DNA of 64,000 nt from Glaciihabitans arcticus (lineage in GTDB: Bacteria > Actinomycetota > Actinomycetes > Actinomycetales > Microbacteriaceae). Shown one piece after another: positions 43,043 to 51,495 of this stretch (within the stretch, counting starts at the first letter, position 1; each line of letters begins with the position of its first letter). The notes beneath the pieces are model-generated. The model was not told the DNA's origin. It did no database searches and saw nothing but the letters and a program-made list of their open reading frames with translations. The stretch spans positions 2,604,001 through 2,668,000 of the forward strand of contig NZ_SISG01000001.1 of NCBI RefSeq assembly GCF_004310685.1. The letters are read 5' to 3'. The translations under genes and the position numbers were made by a program.

Positions 43043-43876
43043 CTACTGTGACACGTCTGCGCCGAAGTACTTCTCCGAGATCTCGGCGAGAGTACCGTCA
43101 GCCCGCAGCTCGTCGAGGGCCTCGTTGATGGCGTCGACGAGAGTCGTTGAGCCCTTCGCGACAACGAAGGCGTTGCGCGAGACGTCATCCGTCTCTGCGG
43201 CGATCTTCACGAGGTCCGCGGAGTCGGGCTTGACGGCCACGTAGTCGAGGTAGGTGAGCTTGTCATTGAGCGTTGCGTCGATTCGGCCCTGTTCGAGCAG
43301 CGCGATCGACTGGGCCCAGCCCTCGACGGTCTCGACCGTCGCTCCGTTCTCCTCGGCGAGCGTGTACCAGTTGCTCGACAGCGACTGGGCGGTGGTCTTG
43401 CCCTTGAGGTCGGCGAGCGAGCTGATGTCCGAGTTGTCCTTCGCGACGATGACGACGCCCGGGCTCACGGTGTACGGGTCGGAGAAGTCGTACTTGGCTT
43501 CGCGCTCGTCGTTGATCGAGACCTGGTTGGCGATGAGGTCGAAGCGGTCGGCGTCGAGGCCGGCGAAGATCGCGTCCCACTGGGTCTCCTCGAACTTCAC
43601 CTCGACACCGAGCTTGTCGGCGACGGCCTCGATGATCTCGACGTCGTAACCGGTCAGGTCGCCCGCGCCACCCTCGTGGAAGGTGAAGGGGCGGTAGGTG
43701 CCCTCGGTGCCGACGACGATCTCGCCCGCTGCCTCGATGTCGGCGAGGCTTGTGTCGTCGCCGGCCGCGGTATCCCCGCCGCCCGTGGTCAGGTCGGGCT
43801 CGGCCGGGGCGCAGCCGGAGAGTGCGAGTGCGGTGGCGGCGACGAGGCCGATGAGTGCGAGGCGTGAAGACTTCAT
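43043..43876 (-). CDS. Cystine/polar amino-acid binding lipoprotein
   Basis: A 277-aa solute-binding lipoprotein (lipobox ALSGC, Cys22). The mature part has GEIVVGTEGTYRPFTF, DVEIIEAVADKLGVEVKFEETQWDAIFAGL and NQVSINDEREAKYDFSDPYTVS. The NQV-x(n)-R-x-x-KYDFSxPYTVS pattern and QSLSSNW resemble the cystine-binding proteins TcyA/TcyJ, so cystine is the best guess. The start was set at MKSSRLAL, preceded by AAAGGAAAA. Upstream 89 bp separate it from the divergent aldo-keto reductase. Confidence 0.88.
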   Translation of the reverse strand: MKSSRLALIGLVAATALALSGCAPAEPDLTTGGGDTAAGDDTSLADIEAAGEIVVGTEGTYRPFTFHEGGAGDLTGYDVEIIEAVADKLGVEVKFEETQWDAIFAGLDADRFDLIANQVSINDEREAKYDFSDPYTVSPGVVIVAKDNSDISSLADLKGKTTAQSLSSNWYTLAEENGATVETVEGWAQSIALLEQGRIDATLNDKLTYLDYVAVKPDSADLVKIAAETDDVSRNAFVVAKGSTTLVDAINEALDELRADGTLAEISEKYFGADVSQ

Positions 43877-43965
43877 GGTTTTTCCTTTGCTGTGGATACC
43901 TGACGACATTACGTCGCACGCCCTCGGAGGAGCCCGGGAATGACGCTTTGTTGCAGGATGGAGGC

Positions 43966-44787
43966 ATGGAGCTAACGCTGAACGACGGACATACCATTCC
44001 CCAGATCGGTCTCGGAACCTGGCCGCTCGACGATACGGAGGTCGCCTCGGTCGTTGAGACGGCCGTCAGTCTCGGCTACCGCCACATCGACACCGCGGCC
44101 AAGTACGGCAATGAGTCGGGCGTCGGCGAGGGCATCCGGCGCAGCGGCCTCGACCGCAGCGCCCTCTTCGTCACCACCAAGCTCGATGGCGAGTTTCAGG
44201 GCGACGGTCGCGCCATCGCCGGGCTCGAGGGCTCGCTCGAGCGACTCGGCCTCGAGTACGTGGATCTCCTGCTCATTCACTGGCCGCTGCCGGCCCGCGA
44301 GGAATACGTCTCGACCTTCCGCACCTTCATCGGCCTGCAGGAGCGCGGCCTCGTGCGCAGTGTCGGGGTCTCGAACTTCACGCCCGCGCATCTCGCCCGC
44401 GTCATCGCGGAGACGGGGGTCACGCCCGGGGTCAATCAGATCCAACTGAACCCGTTCATCCCGCGCCTTGTCGCGCAGGCCGAGCACAAGCGGCTCGGCA
44501 TCGTGACCGAGTCGTGGAGCCCTCTCGGTGGTGACGGCGCCGACGTGCTCGGGTCGCCCCTGATCGAGAAGATCGCCGCAGCACACGGCCGCACCACCGG
44601 CCAGGTCGTTCTGCGCTGGCACGTGCAACAGGGGCTTGTGGCGATTCCCAAGTCTCGGGATGCCGGTCGCCTCGCCAGCAACCTGGCCGTCTTCGATTTC
44701 GAACTGTCGGATGACGACCTCGCGGCAATCGCGTCCCTCTCGCAGGGTCCCGATGCCGGGGTCGACTCCGACAGGTCGGGGCACTAG
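43966..44787 (+). CDS. Aldo-keto reductase
   Basis: A 273-aa NADPH-dependent reductase with the complete catalytic tetrad: Asp42, Tyr47 (HIDTAAKYGNE), Lys72 (VTTKL) and His105 (LLIHWP). IGLGTWPLDD at the start and AIPKSRDAGRLASNL in the cofactor loop are typical of the AKR5-like prokaryotic group. It probably reduces 2,5-diketogluconate-like or other carbonyls. The substrate is unknown. It is followed by REP-like copy 3. Confidence 0.9.
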   Translation: MELTLNDGHTIPQIGLGTWPLDDTEVASVVETAVSLGYRHIDTAAKYGNESGVGEGIRRSGLDRSALFVTTKLDGEFQGDGRAIAGLEGSLERLGLEYVDLLLIHWPLPAREEYVSTFRTFIGLQERGLVRSVGVSNFTPAHLARVIAETGVTPGVNQIQLNPFIPRLVAQAEHKRLGIVTESWSPLGGDGADVLGSPLIEKIAAAHGRTTGQVVLRWHVQQGLVAIPKSRDAGRLASNLAVFDFELSDDDLAAIASLSQGPDAGVDSDRSGH

Positions 44788-44793
44788 CTTTTG

Positions 44794-44889
44794 GCTGATT
44801 GAGTAGGCCGCCCGCGGCCGTATCGAAATCGAGTTGTGCGCTACCGGTTTCGATACGCGTGCTCCTTCGTCGCGCGCTACTCAACCAGC
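44794..44889. repeat. REP-like palindromic repeat, copy 3 (complete)
   Basis: GCTGATTGAGTAGGC at the left and GCTACTCAACCAGC at the right form the outer stem. GTATCGAAATC and GGTTTCGATAC form the inner one. It lies between the convergent aldo-keto reductase and gntR genes, 7 bp after one stop codon and 9 bp before the other. Confidence 0.82.
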
Positions 44890-44897
44890 ATTCGGCA

Positions 44898-45251
44898 CTA
44901 AGCGCGCAGCGCCGCCGTCACCCAGGCCAGCGCGTCGTCGGCCGACAGGCCCAGCTGCTTGATGCGGTCGGCGAAGGCGCGGGCGGCGACCTGACCCTGC
45001 TGCTCGGCGGGGTCGCCCTGCGCGCTCACGAACGATCCGTTGCGTCCGCGGGTCTCGATGAAGCCGTCGGCCTCGAGCTCGCGGTAGGCGCGAGCGACCG
45101 TGTTGGGTGCGATGCCCAGGTCCTCGGCGAGCCGGCGAACGGTCGGCAGCCGGGTGCCGGCGGCGAGGCTGCCGTCCCGCACCTGCTCGATGAGTTGCGT
45201 GCGCAACTGTTCAAAGGGCGCGATGGATGACCCGGGGCTGATGGTGAGCAT
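44898..45251 (-). CDS. GntR-family regulator, YtrA-like
   Basis: A 117-aa protein. The HTH covers most of it: PFEQLRTQLIEQVRDGSLAAGTRLPTVRRLAEDLGIAPNTVARAYRELEADGFIETRGRNGSFV. A short helical tail acts as the dimer domain, so no ligand domain is present; this is the YtrA group. It overlaps the upstream membrane-protein gene by one base and is probably translated with it. A GTTTGTA-N13-TACAAAC site upstream of the operon is its likely target. Confidence 0.88.
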   Translation of the reverse strand: MLTISPGSSIAPFEQLRTQLIEQVRDGSLAAGTRLPTVRRLAEDLGIAPNTVARAYRELEADGFIETRGRNGSFVSAQGDPAEQQGQVAARAFADRIKQLGLSADDALAWVTAALRA

Positions 45252-46216
45252 CAGCGCGAGTTTCCGGCGCTCGCCGTTGTGCTCGCGACCGGCGTGGTAC
45301 CCGCGGCCGCAACATCCGGCCACAGGCGACGCAGATAGTGCTGCTGCGGCCGGCTGGCGATGCTGTAGGTGGCGGCACCGAGAATGCCCGCGGCGATGAT
45401 GAGTACCAGGACGTTCACCACGATGAGCCCGGCGGGCCACTGGTTGCCCACGCTGAAACTGTCGGTGAGGCTGATGCCGATGGCGAGTGAACCCCATACC
45501 CCGAGGCTCATCGGGGCAGTCACGATTTCGCGCACCGTGATGGCGCGGATGGCGTCATCCCAGGCCAGGGCCTCGGGGGATGCAGCGGGCTGGGACCGGT
45601 CGAGGATGCGACGGGTGGCGATCTCCGAGACCACGAGCGACACCACACCGAGGATCACGACGAGACCGCCGATGCTGAACGCCGGGTTGGCGGGCGTCAT
45701 CCCGAATGCACTGAACGCCGCGATGCCAGCGATAGCCATAACGAGCAACCCGGCCGCGACAGCAACTCGGCTGCCGATGCGGTCGATGGGTGCGAGATAG
45801 TCGCGCACGTCGACGGCGCCGGGGCGGGCGTAGCGCTCGCCGGGGGGAGAGGGAATACGTACCGTGAGGGCGCGGATCGCGGCGCCGACACCCATACCCA
45901 CGTAGAAGCCGCCGATGATCAGCCAGGTCTCGGCCACCCCGCCCAGTGCGGGCGGGTCCTGGGTCGGGATGACGCCGGAGACGAGGCCGAGCACGGCGAG
46001 CACCGTGCCGAGCAGCGCGCCGAACGATGAGGCGCGCGAGCGGCCGGCGAAGTTGGATTCGAGGATCGACGAGTCACCCGATGGCAGGGCGAGCCCGACG
46101 GTACGGGCCTGCATGCGCACGCTTGCCGCGCGGTAGGCGGGCACGAAGGTGAGGATGAAGAGCACAACGGTCGAGAGGATGAGGAACCCAGCGATGAACC
46201 ACAGGAACGGAGTCAC
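45251..46216 (-). CDS. Integral membrane protein of a YtrA-type operon (hypothetical)
   Basis: A 321-aa protein with about seven hydrophobic segments (approximately residues 3-25, 61-82, 95-115, 145-166, 172-192, 228-246 and 260-285). A basic/polar loop lies around 115-140. There is no recognised domain and no ABC ATPase in the operon, which is unusual because YtrA regulators normally control ABC transporters. GTG 46216 was chosen because of AGGAGAAAATC just upstream. It overlaps gntR by one base. Confidence 0.7.
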   Translation of the reverse strand: MTPFLWFIAGFLILSTVVLFILTFVPAYRAASVRMQARTVGLALPSGDSSILESNFAGRSRASSFGALLGTVLAVLGLVSGVIPTQDPPALGGVAETWLIIGGFYVGMGVGAAIRALTVRIPSPPGERYARPGAVDVRDYLAPIDRIGSRVAVAAGLLVMAIAGIAAFSAFGMTPANPAFSIGGLVVILGVVSLVVSEIATRRILDRSQPAASPEALAWDDAIRAITVREIVTAPMSLGVWGSLAIGISLTDSFSVGNQWPAGLIVVNVLVLIIAAGILGAATYSIASRPQQHYLRRLWPDVAAAGTTPVASTTASAGNSR

Positions 46217-46236
46217 GATTTTCTCCTCTGTTCGGT

Positions 46237-46263
46237 GTTTGTACCAAATGTAGCAATACAAAC
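46237..46263. promoter_or_regulatory. GTTTGTA-N13-TACAAAC operator
   Basis: Perfect 7-bp arms at 46237-46243 and 46257-46263 lie 21 bp upstream of the membrane-protein start, covering the probable promoter. It is the only strong dyad in the region and is a natural target of the YtrA-like GntR protein encoded in the same operon. The ramB gene on the same strand ends 9 bp upstream. Confidence 0.7.
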
Positions 46264-46271
46264 CCGAGGAG

Positions 46272-47735
46272 TCAACGGGGGGAGTGCGCCTCGAGGAACT
46301 CGTACACCTCGGTCGAGTCGACACCGGGGAACACGCCCGTCGGCATCGCGGCCAGCAGTGAGGACTGAAGGCGCGCGCTCGGCCAGGACTGGCTCTCCCA
46401 CTTGGTCGCCAGATCAACGGGTGCCGTGCGGCAGCACTCGGGATCAGGGCAGGTCGAGACCTGGCGGTTCGCGGTGTCCCGTCCGCGGAACCACTTCACG
46501 TGTGCGAACGGCGTGCCGACGCTCACCGAGAACGCACCCTGCGCCGTCGCCTGGATGCTCGAGGTGCACCAGTAGGTGCCCTTCGGCTTGTCGGTGTACT
46601 GGTGGTACGGGCTGAACCTGTCCGCCACGTCGAACACCTGCCGGGCGCTCCATTTGCGGCAGACGAGCTGCCCCTCGACCGCGCCGAGCACATCGGTCGG
46701 GAACGCCGCCCCATCGTTCTCGTATGCCTTCGAGATCGTGCCGCTCTCGTGCACCTTGAGAAAGTGCACCGGAATCCCGAGGTGCTGCGTCGCGAGATTG
46801 GTGAAGCGATGCGCGGCGGTCTCGTACGACACGGCGAACGCGTCGCGCAGGTCTTCGACCGACAGCTGCTTGCGCCCCTTCGCGGCGGTGAGAAAGTCGA
46901 CTGCCCCTTTCTCCGGGATGAGCATCGCAGCCGAAAGATAATTCGTCTCCACCCGTTGCCGCAGGAAGTCCGCGTAGTCGCGCGGCTCCTTCTCCCCGAG
47001 CGCGAAGCTCGCGAGCGCCTGCAGCAGCGCCGAACGCGGGTCGTGGCCCGTGCCCGTCGCGGGTAGGTAGATGCGTCCGTTCTTGAGGTCGGTGACCGAC
47101 CGGGTCGAGCTCGGCAGGTCGGCGACGTAGTGCAGGGTGAAGCCGAGGTGCGAGGCCAGGTCGGATGCCACTCGCTGTGAGAGTGGACCGCCTGCGTGAC
47201 CGACGGCCCCGAGCAGCTCCGCGGCGGTCGCCTCCAGTTCGGCGAAGTAGTTGTCCTGTCGCCGCATGGTGCGCCGCAGTTCGGTGTTCGCGCGGCGGGC
47301 CTCCTCGGGGGTCGCTGCGCGCTCGCGGTGCAGCCGCTCCAGCTCGGCGTGGAGCCCCAGGATGGTCCCGATGGCCTCGTCACTCAGTGTCTTGCGCACC
47401 GGTAGGGGAGGAAGGCCGAGCGAGGCGTAGAGCGGTCCGCGCTGCGCGCGCTCGAGGGAGATCTCGAGGGCAGCTCGACCCGTCGGTGCCTCGGTCGAGA
47501 GCAGGCGGTCGAGGGGCACATCCAGAGCACGGGCGAGGCCCTGCAGCTCACTGAGTTTGGCTTCCCGCTTACCGTTCTCGATCACGCTCACCTGGGATGC
47601 CGCGCGGCCGATCGCCGCCCCGAGGTCGTCGAGGGTCATGCCGCGCTCGGTGCGGAGCTGCCGCACGCGGCGCCCGATGGTCAGTGAATCGATCATCTCT
47701 TCATCGTCGGTGTATGCGACGTCCCTGTCGGTCAT
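46272..47735 (-). CDS. ramB: RamB-type transcriptional regulator (XRE-ImmA/IrrE-DUF2083)
   Basis: A 487-aa protein. The XRE-type HTH is at about residues 17-75 (LTIGRRVRQLRTERGMTLDDLGAAIG, QVSVIENGKRE). The ImmA/IrrE-like middle domain is at about 190-330 (HEAD-type Leu/Ala helices, LIPEKGAVDF). The C-terminus is Cys-rich (CPDPECCRTAP, VCRKW). This domain order is that of RamB, which controls aceA/aceB and other acetate genes in Corynebacterium. It is divergent from aceA, so glyoxylate-shunt control is inferred. The cysteines may bind metal. Confidence 0.88.
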   Translation of the reverse strand: MTDRDVAYTDDEEMIDSLTIGRRVRQLRTERGMTLDDLGAAIGRAASQVSVIENGKREAKLSELQGLARALDVPLDRLLSTEAPTGRAALEISLERAQRGPLYASLGLPPLPVRKTLSDEAIGTILGLHAELERLHRERAATPEEARRANTELRRTMRRQDNYFAELEATAAELLGAVGHAGGPLSQRVASDLASHLGFTLHYVADLPSSTRSVTDLKNGRIYLPATGTGHDPRSALLQALASFALGEKEPRDYADFLRQRVETNYLSAAMLIPEKGAVDFLTAAKGRKQLSVEDLRDAFAVSYETAAHRFTNLATQHLGIPVHFLKVHESGTISKAYENDGAAFPTDVLGAVEGQLVCRKWSARQVFDVADRFSPYHQYTDKPKGTYWCTSSIQATAQGAFSVSVGTPFAHVKWFRGRDTANRQVSTCPDPECCRTAPVDLATKWESQSWPSARLQSSLLAAMPTGVFPGVDSTEVYEFLEAHSPR

Positions 47736-47766
47736 GCAACCAGCGTGACACGGCGCGTTCTTAAGC

Positions 47767-47790
47767 GAAATAGAAGATTCGGGATATTTC
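47767..47790. promoter_or_regulatory. GAAATA-N12-TATTTC inverted repeat, ramB-aceA region
   Basis: The dyad lies 77 bp before the aceA start codon in the 125-bp intergenic region. It does not contain the corynebacterial RamB motif, so it may be bound by another regulator or by a diverged RamB. It could equally be part of an AT-rich promoter. Confidence 0.35.
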
Positions 47791-47860
47791 TGCTCACAAA
47801 TGCCGTCGGGAAGAAGTGAATCGGGCGAATAGTCGAAGGCAACCGATCGAAGGAGACACC

Positions 47861-49147
47861 ATGAACCGCCCCGGCGACCAGACCCAGACCGCAGCCCAGC
47901 TCGAGACCGAGTGGAAGACCGACGCCCGCTGGAACGGCGTCACCCGCGACTTCTCGGCCGAGGATGTCATCGCCCTGCGTGGCCCGGTGCGGGAGGAGCG
48001 CACGCTGGCCGGCCGCGGGTCGGAGCGCCTCTGGGAACTCATTCATTCCGAAGAATGGGTGCCGGCGCTCGGCGCCCTCACCGGCAACCAGGCCGTGCAG
48101 CAGGTGCGCGCCGGCCTCAAGGCGATCTATCTCTCCGGATGGCAGGTCGCGGCCGACGCGAACCTGTCGGGCCAGACCTACCCCGACCAGAGCCTGTACC
48201 CGGCCAACTCGGTGCCGGCGGTTGTGCGCCGCATCAACAACGCGCTGCTCAGAGCGGGGCAGATCGAACACGCTGAGGGGGCCACGACTACCGAGTGGCT
48301 TGCCCCGATCGTCGCCGACGCAGAGGCCGGCTTCGGCGGACCCCTCAACGCCTACGAACTGATGCACTCGATGATCGAGGCGGGAGCTGCGGGCGTGCAC
48401 TGGGAGGACCAGCTCGCCAGCGAGAAGAAGTGTGGCCACATGGGTGGCAAGGTGCTTGTTCCGACGAGCCAGCACATCCGGACTCTGAATGCTGCCCGTC
48501 TGGCTGCGGACGTCGCGGGTGTGCCGACCATCATCATCGGACGCACCGACTCGCTCGCGGCCGACCTCGTCACGAGCGACATCGATGATCGGGATAAGCC
48601 CTTCCTCACGGGAGAGCGCACGGAGGAAGGCTTCTTCCGAACTCGCCCCGGCATCGATACGGTGCTCGCGCGCGGCCACGCCTACGCGCCCTACGCCGAC
48701 CTGCTCTGGGTGGAGAGTGACAAGCCCAACCTGGAGCTCGCGCGCACCTTTGCGGAGAGCATCCACAAGGAGTTCCCGGGCAAGAAGCTCGCCTATAACT
48801 GCTCGCCGTCGTTCAACTGGCGCAGCCACCTCGACGACGCGCAGATCGCGACGTTCCAGCGGGAGCTCGCGGCAATGGGATACGCGTTCCAGTTCATCAC
48901 CCTCGCGGGATTCCACGCCCTCAACCACTCGATGTACACGCTCGCTCGCGACTACTCGCAGCGCCATATGAGCGCGTACGTCGACCTGCAGGAAGCCGAG
49001 TTCGCATCCGAACTCGACGGCTACACGGCCACGCGCCACCAGCGCGAGGTCGGCACCGGCTACTTCGACCGCATAGCCACGGCGCTCAACCCCGGGAGCC
49101 AGACCCTGGCCCTCGTCGGCAGCACCGAGTCCCAGCAGTTTCACTAA
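47861..49147 (+). CDS. aceA: Isocitrate lyase
   Basis: A 428-aa enzyme splitting isocitrate into glyoxylate and succinate. Catalytic Cys191 lies in the signature [27 protein letters not shown] and YNCSPSFNW are typical. The start is ATG 47861, with AAGGAGACACC. The first 45 residues in the longer frame are non-coding leader. It forms an operon with aceB (21-bp gap). Confidence 0.97.
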   Translation: MNRPGDQTQTAAQLETEWKTDARWNGVTRDFSAEDVIALRGPVREERTLAGRGSERLWELIHSEEWVPALGALTGNQAVQQVRAGLKAIYLSGWQVAADANLSGQTYPDQSLYPANSVPAVVRRINNALLRAGQIEHAEGATTTEWLAPIVADAEAGFGGPLNAYELMHSMIEAGAAGVHWEDQLASEKKCGHMGGKVLVPTSQHIRTLNAARLAADVAGVPTIIIGRTDSLAADLVTSDIDDRDKPFLTGERTEEGFFRTRPGIDTVLARGHAYAPYADLLWVESDKPNLELARTFAESIHKEFPGKKLAYNCSPSFNWRSHLDDAQIATFQRELAAMGYAFQFITLAGFHALNHSMYTLARDYSQRHMSAYVDLQEAEFASELDGYTATRHQREVGTGYFDRIATALNPGSQTLALVGSTESQQFH

Positions 49148-49168
49148 ATCTTCCTAAGGAGCACGATC

Positions 49169-50788
49169 ATGAGCACCACACGCATTGAGATCCTCGCCGA
49201 GTACGGCGACCGATTCGACGAGATTCTGACCCCGGATGCCCTGCGCTTCGTCACGCGGCTGCACGACCAGTTCGCGGGCCGTCGTCACGATCGTCTCGCA
49301 GACCGAATGCAGCAGCGCCGCAACATCGACAATGGACGGGACCTGCGCTTCTTGTCCGAGACGAGTGCGATCCGCGAGGAGCCGACCTGGCGCGTCGCAG
49401 GGCCGGGCCCGGGCCTCGAGGATCGGCGCGTCGAGATCACCGGACCGACCGATCGCAAGATGACGATCAACGCCCTCAACTCGGGTGCGAAGATCTGGCT
49501 CGCCGACCAGGAGGACTCGACCAGCCCGACCTGGGGCAACGTGATCGGCGGGCAGGTGAACCTGTTCGACGCGATCCGCCGTCAGATCGACTTCACCAGC
49601 GCGGAAGGCAAGCGCTACGAGCTGGGCGAGCAGACACCGACGATCGTGATGCGCCCCCGCGGTTGGCACCTCGTCGAGAAGCACCTGCGCTACACCGACC
49701 AGGCCGGGCTGCGTGCGCCGGCGAGCGCATCCCTCGTCGACTTCGGGCTCTACTTCTTCCACAACGCTGCTGAGCTGATCGCCCGCGGCAGCGGCCCGTA
49801 CTTCTACTTGCCGAAGCTTGAAACCCACCTCGAGGCCCGGCTGTGGAACGACATCTTCACCTTTTCCGAGAACGCCCTCGGTCTCGAGCCGGGCACGATC
49901 CGCGCGACGGTGCTCATCGAGACGATCTCGGCGGCGGTCGAGATGGAGGAGATCCTGTTCGAGCTGCGCGAGCACTGCTCCGGCCTGAACGCCGGCCGCT
50001 GGGACTACATCTTCTCGATCATCAAGAACTTCCGGGGTCGTGGCGCGAGTTTCACACTTCCGGACCGATCGGCCATAACCATGACCGTGCCGTTTATGCG
50101 CGCGTACACCGAGCTGCTCGTCGCCACCTGCCACAAGCGGGGCGCGCACGCGATCGGGGGCATGAGTGCATTTATCCCGAATCGACGGGACGCGGATGTC
50201 ACAGCCCGCGCCCTCGCGCAGGTGACCGCCGACAAGCGGCGCGAGGCGACCGACGGCTTCGACGGCACGTGGGTGGCGCACCCCGACCTGATCGATACGG
50301 CCCGGGCCGAGTTCGACGCGGTGTTGGGGGACCGTCCGAACCAGGTCGACCGGCTGCGGGATGACGTCTCTGTGACCGCCGCGGACCTGCTCGATCTGCG
50401 CATCGACGGCGCCGTCACCGACGCCGGAGTTCGCGCGAACGTCTCGATCGCCCTGCGCTACATCGAGAGCTGGTTGCGCGGTGTGGGCGCCGCAGCGATC
50501 GACAACCTCATGGAGGACGCAGCCACGGCGGAGATCTCGCGCAGCCAGCTCTGGCAGTGGATCCACCAAGGGGTGCGCACGACGTCGGGCACGGCGGTCA
50601 CACACGACTCGGTCACGACGCTCGTGTCGGAGGTGCTGCGAGAGCTGCCGCACGAGCCGGGCAACCGTTTCGACGACGCCGCCGAGGTGTTCCGCGCGGT
50701 GACGCTCGAGGAGGACTTCCCGACCTTCCTCACCATCACCGCCTACTCGCGGTACCTGGTCGAGGAGCGCGAAGAGATCGCCGCCTAA
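49169..50788 (+). CDS. aceB: Malate synthase A
   Basis: A 539-aa enzyme condensing glyoxylate with acetyl-CoA. The active-site regions ETISAAVEMEEILFELREHCSGLNAGRWDYIFSIIKNF and GWHLVEKH are intact. The length fits the A-type enzyme. An AAGGAGC site lies 13 bp before the ATG. It ends before a strong terminator. With aceA it completes the glyoxylate shunt and allows growth on acetate or fatty acids. Confidence 0.96.
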   Translation: MSTTRIEILAEYGDRFDEILTPDALRFVTRLHDQFAGRRHDRLADRMQQRRNIDNGRDLRFLSETSAIREEPTWRVAGPGPGLEDRRVEITGPTDRKMTINALNSGAKIWLADQEDSTSPTWGNVIGGQVNLFDAIRRQIDFTSAEGKRYELGEQTPTIVMRPRGWHLVEKHLRYTDQAGLRAPASASLVDFGLYFFHNAAELIARGSGPYFYLPKLETHLEARLWNDIFTFSENALGLEPGTIRATVLIETISAAVEMEEILFELREHCSGLNAGRWDYIFSIIKNFRGRGASFTLPDRSAITMTVPFMRAYTELLVATCHKRGAHAIGGMSAFIPNRRDADVTARALAQVTADKRREATDGFDGTWVAHPDLIDTARAEFDAVLGDRPNQVDRLRDDVSVTAADLLDLRIDGAVTDAGVRANVSIALRYIESWLRGVGAAAIDNLMEDAATAEISRSQLWQWIHQGVRTTSGTAVTHDSVTTLVSEVLRELPHEPGNRFDDAAEVFRAVTLEEDFPTFLTITAYSRYLVEEREEIAA

Positions 50789-50808
50789 ACCCTCCGCGCG
50801 AACCGGCG

Positions 50809-50844
50809 AAAAGTGCTCCAACGGCGGCCGGTTGGAGCACTTTT
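50809..50844 (+). terminator. Strong bidirectional terminator after aceB
   Basis: AAAAGTGCTCCAAC (50809-50822) pairs with GTTGGAGCACTTTT (50831-50844), a perfect 14-bp stem with an eight-base loop. It is flanked by A and T runs, so it can terminate both strands. It starts 20 bases after the aceB stop codon. Confidence 0.92.
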
Positions 50845-50881
50845 TGCTGGTTGGGGGAGGTGCGGGGGCGGGAGGGTCGTG

Positions 50882-50936
50882 GAATTGCGGCGATTGGGGA
50901 GTTTGGGATGCGTCAACTCCCCACTTGCCGCAATTC
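50882..50936. repeat. 55-bp two-tier palindrome
   Basis: The outer arms GAATTGCGGC (50882-50891) and GCCGCAATTC (50927-50936) and the inner arms TGGGGAGTT (50895-50903) and AACTCCCCA (50915-50923) are all perfect. It sits between the aceB terminator and the lrp stop codon. It looks like an extragenic palindromic element rather than a terminator. Confidence 0.7.
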
Positions 50937-50954
50937 GGGCTACCCGGGGAGCCG

Positions 50955-51392
50955 CTAGTCGTGCGTGCGGTGGATGAGCCGCGACAGCACGATCGCGCTA
51001 CGCGTGTGGTCCACGTTGGGAGCCACCCGTACGCGCTCGAGCGCGATCTCGAGCGACGGGATATCCCGCGACCGCATGTGCACGATGGCGTCGGCCGATC
51101 CGGTGACCGTTCCCGCGTCGACCACGTCGGGAATGCCGGAGAGGATGCGGCGCAGCTCGTCCGGTGCAACGGTGCCCCGGCAGAAGAGTTCGACGTAGGC
51201 TTCGGTCGCGAGTCCGTCGACGGCGGGGTCGACCTGGATCGTGAACCCGCGGATCACGCCATCGGCGACGAGCCGGTCGACGCGACGCTTCACGGCGGAG
51301 GCGGAGAGGCCGATGACCTCCCCGATGTCGCCGTAGCCGGCGCGGGCGTTCTGGCGAAGTCGGTCGATGATGCCGTAGTCGAGGCTGTCCAT
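50955..51392 (-). CDS. Lrp/AsnC-family regulator
   Basis: A 145-aa protein. The HTH is LDYGIIDRLRQNARAGYGDIGEVIGLSASAVKRRVDRLVADGVI. The C-terminal RAM domain contains VDPAVDGLATEAYVELFCRG and SADAIVHMRSRDI. It is divergent from the arginine hydrolase-rocD operon. The same order (AsnC-type, DDAH-like, rocD) is found in Mycobacterium tuberculosis, so an arginine- or ornithine-responsive activator is likely. No ligand residue is claimed. Confidence 0.9.
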   Translation of the reverse strand: MDSLDYGIIDRLRQNARAGYGDIGEVIGLSASAVKRRVDRLVADGVIRGFTIQVDPAVDGLATEAYVELFCRGTVAPDELRRILSGIPDVVDAGTVTGSADAIVHMRSRDIPSLEIALERVRVAPNVDHTRSAIVLSRLIHRTHD

Positions 51393-51394
51393 CC

Positions 51395-51409
51395 AACCAC
51401 CCTATGGTT
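51395..51409. promoter_or_regulatory. AACCA-N5-TGGTT palindrome next to the lrp start
   Basis: The arms are 51395-51399 and 51405-51409, immediately upstream of the lrp start codon (51392). A second small palindrome CCATATGG lies at 51469-51476. Either could be an Lrp box controlling lrp and the divergent operon. Confidence 0.4.
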
Positions 51410-51495
51410 GTTTCTTGCGCGAGGGTAGGGTCAGACGCAGATTCGGTGCGCTGTACGCCGACACATTGCCATATGGTGCGTGAAACACTGGTCTG

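Noticed and set aside
41203-44889. Ends of an insertion sequence flanking 3.6 kb
   Set aside because: The copies have the internal hairpin structure of REP elements. The genes between them are ordinary transporters and a reductase, with no transposase or target duplication.
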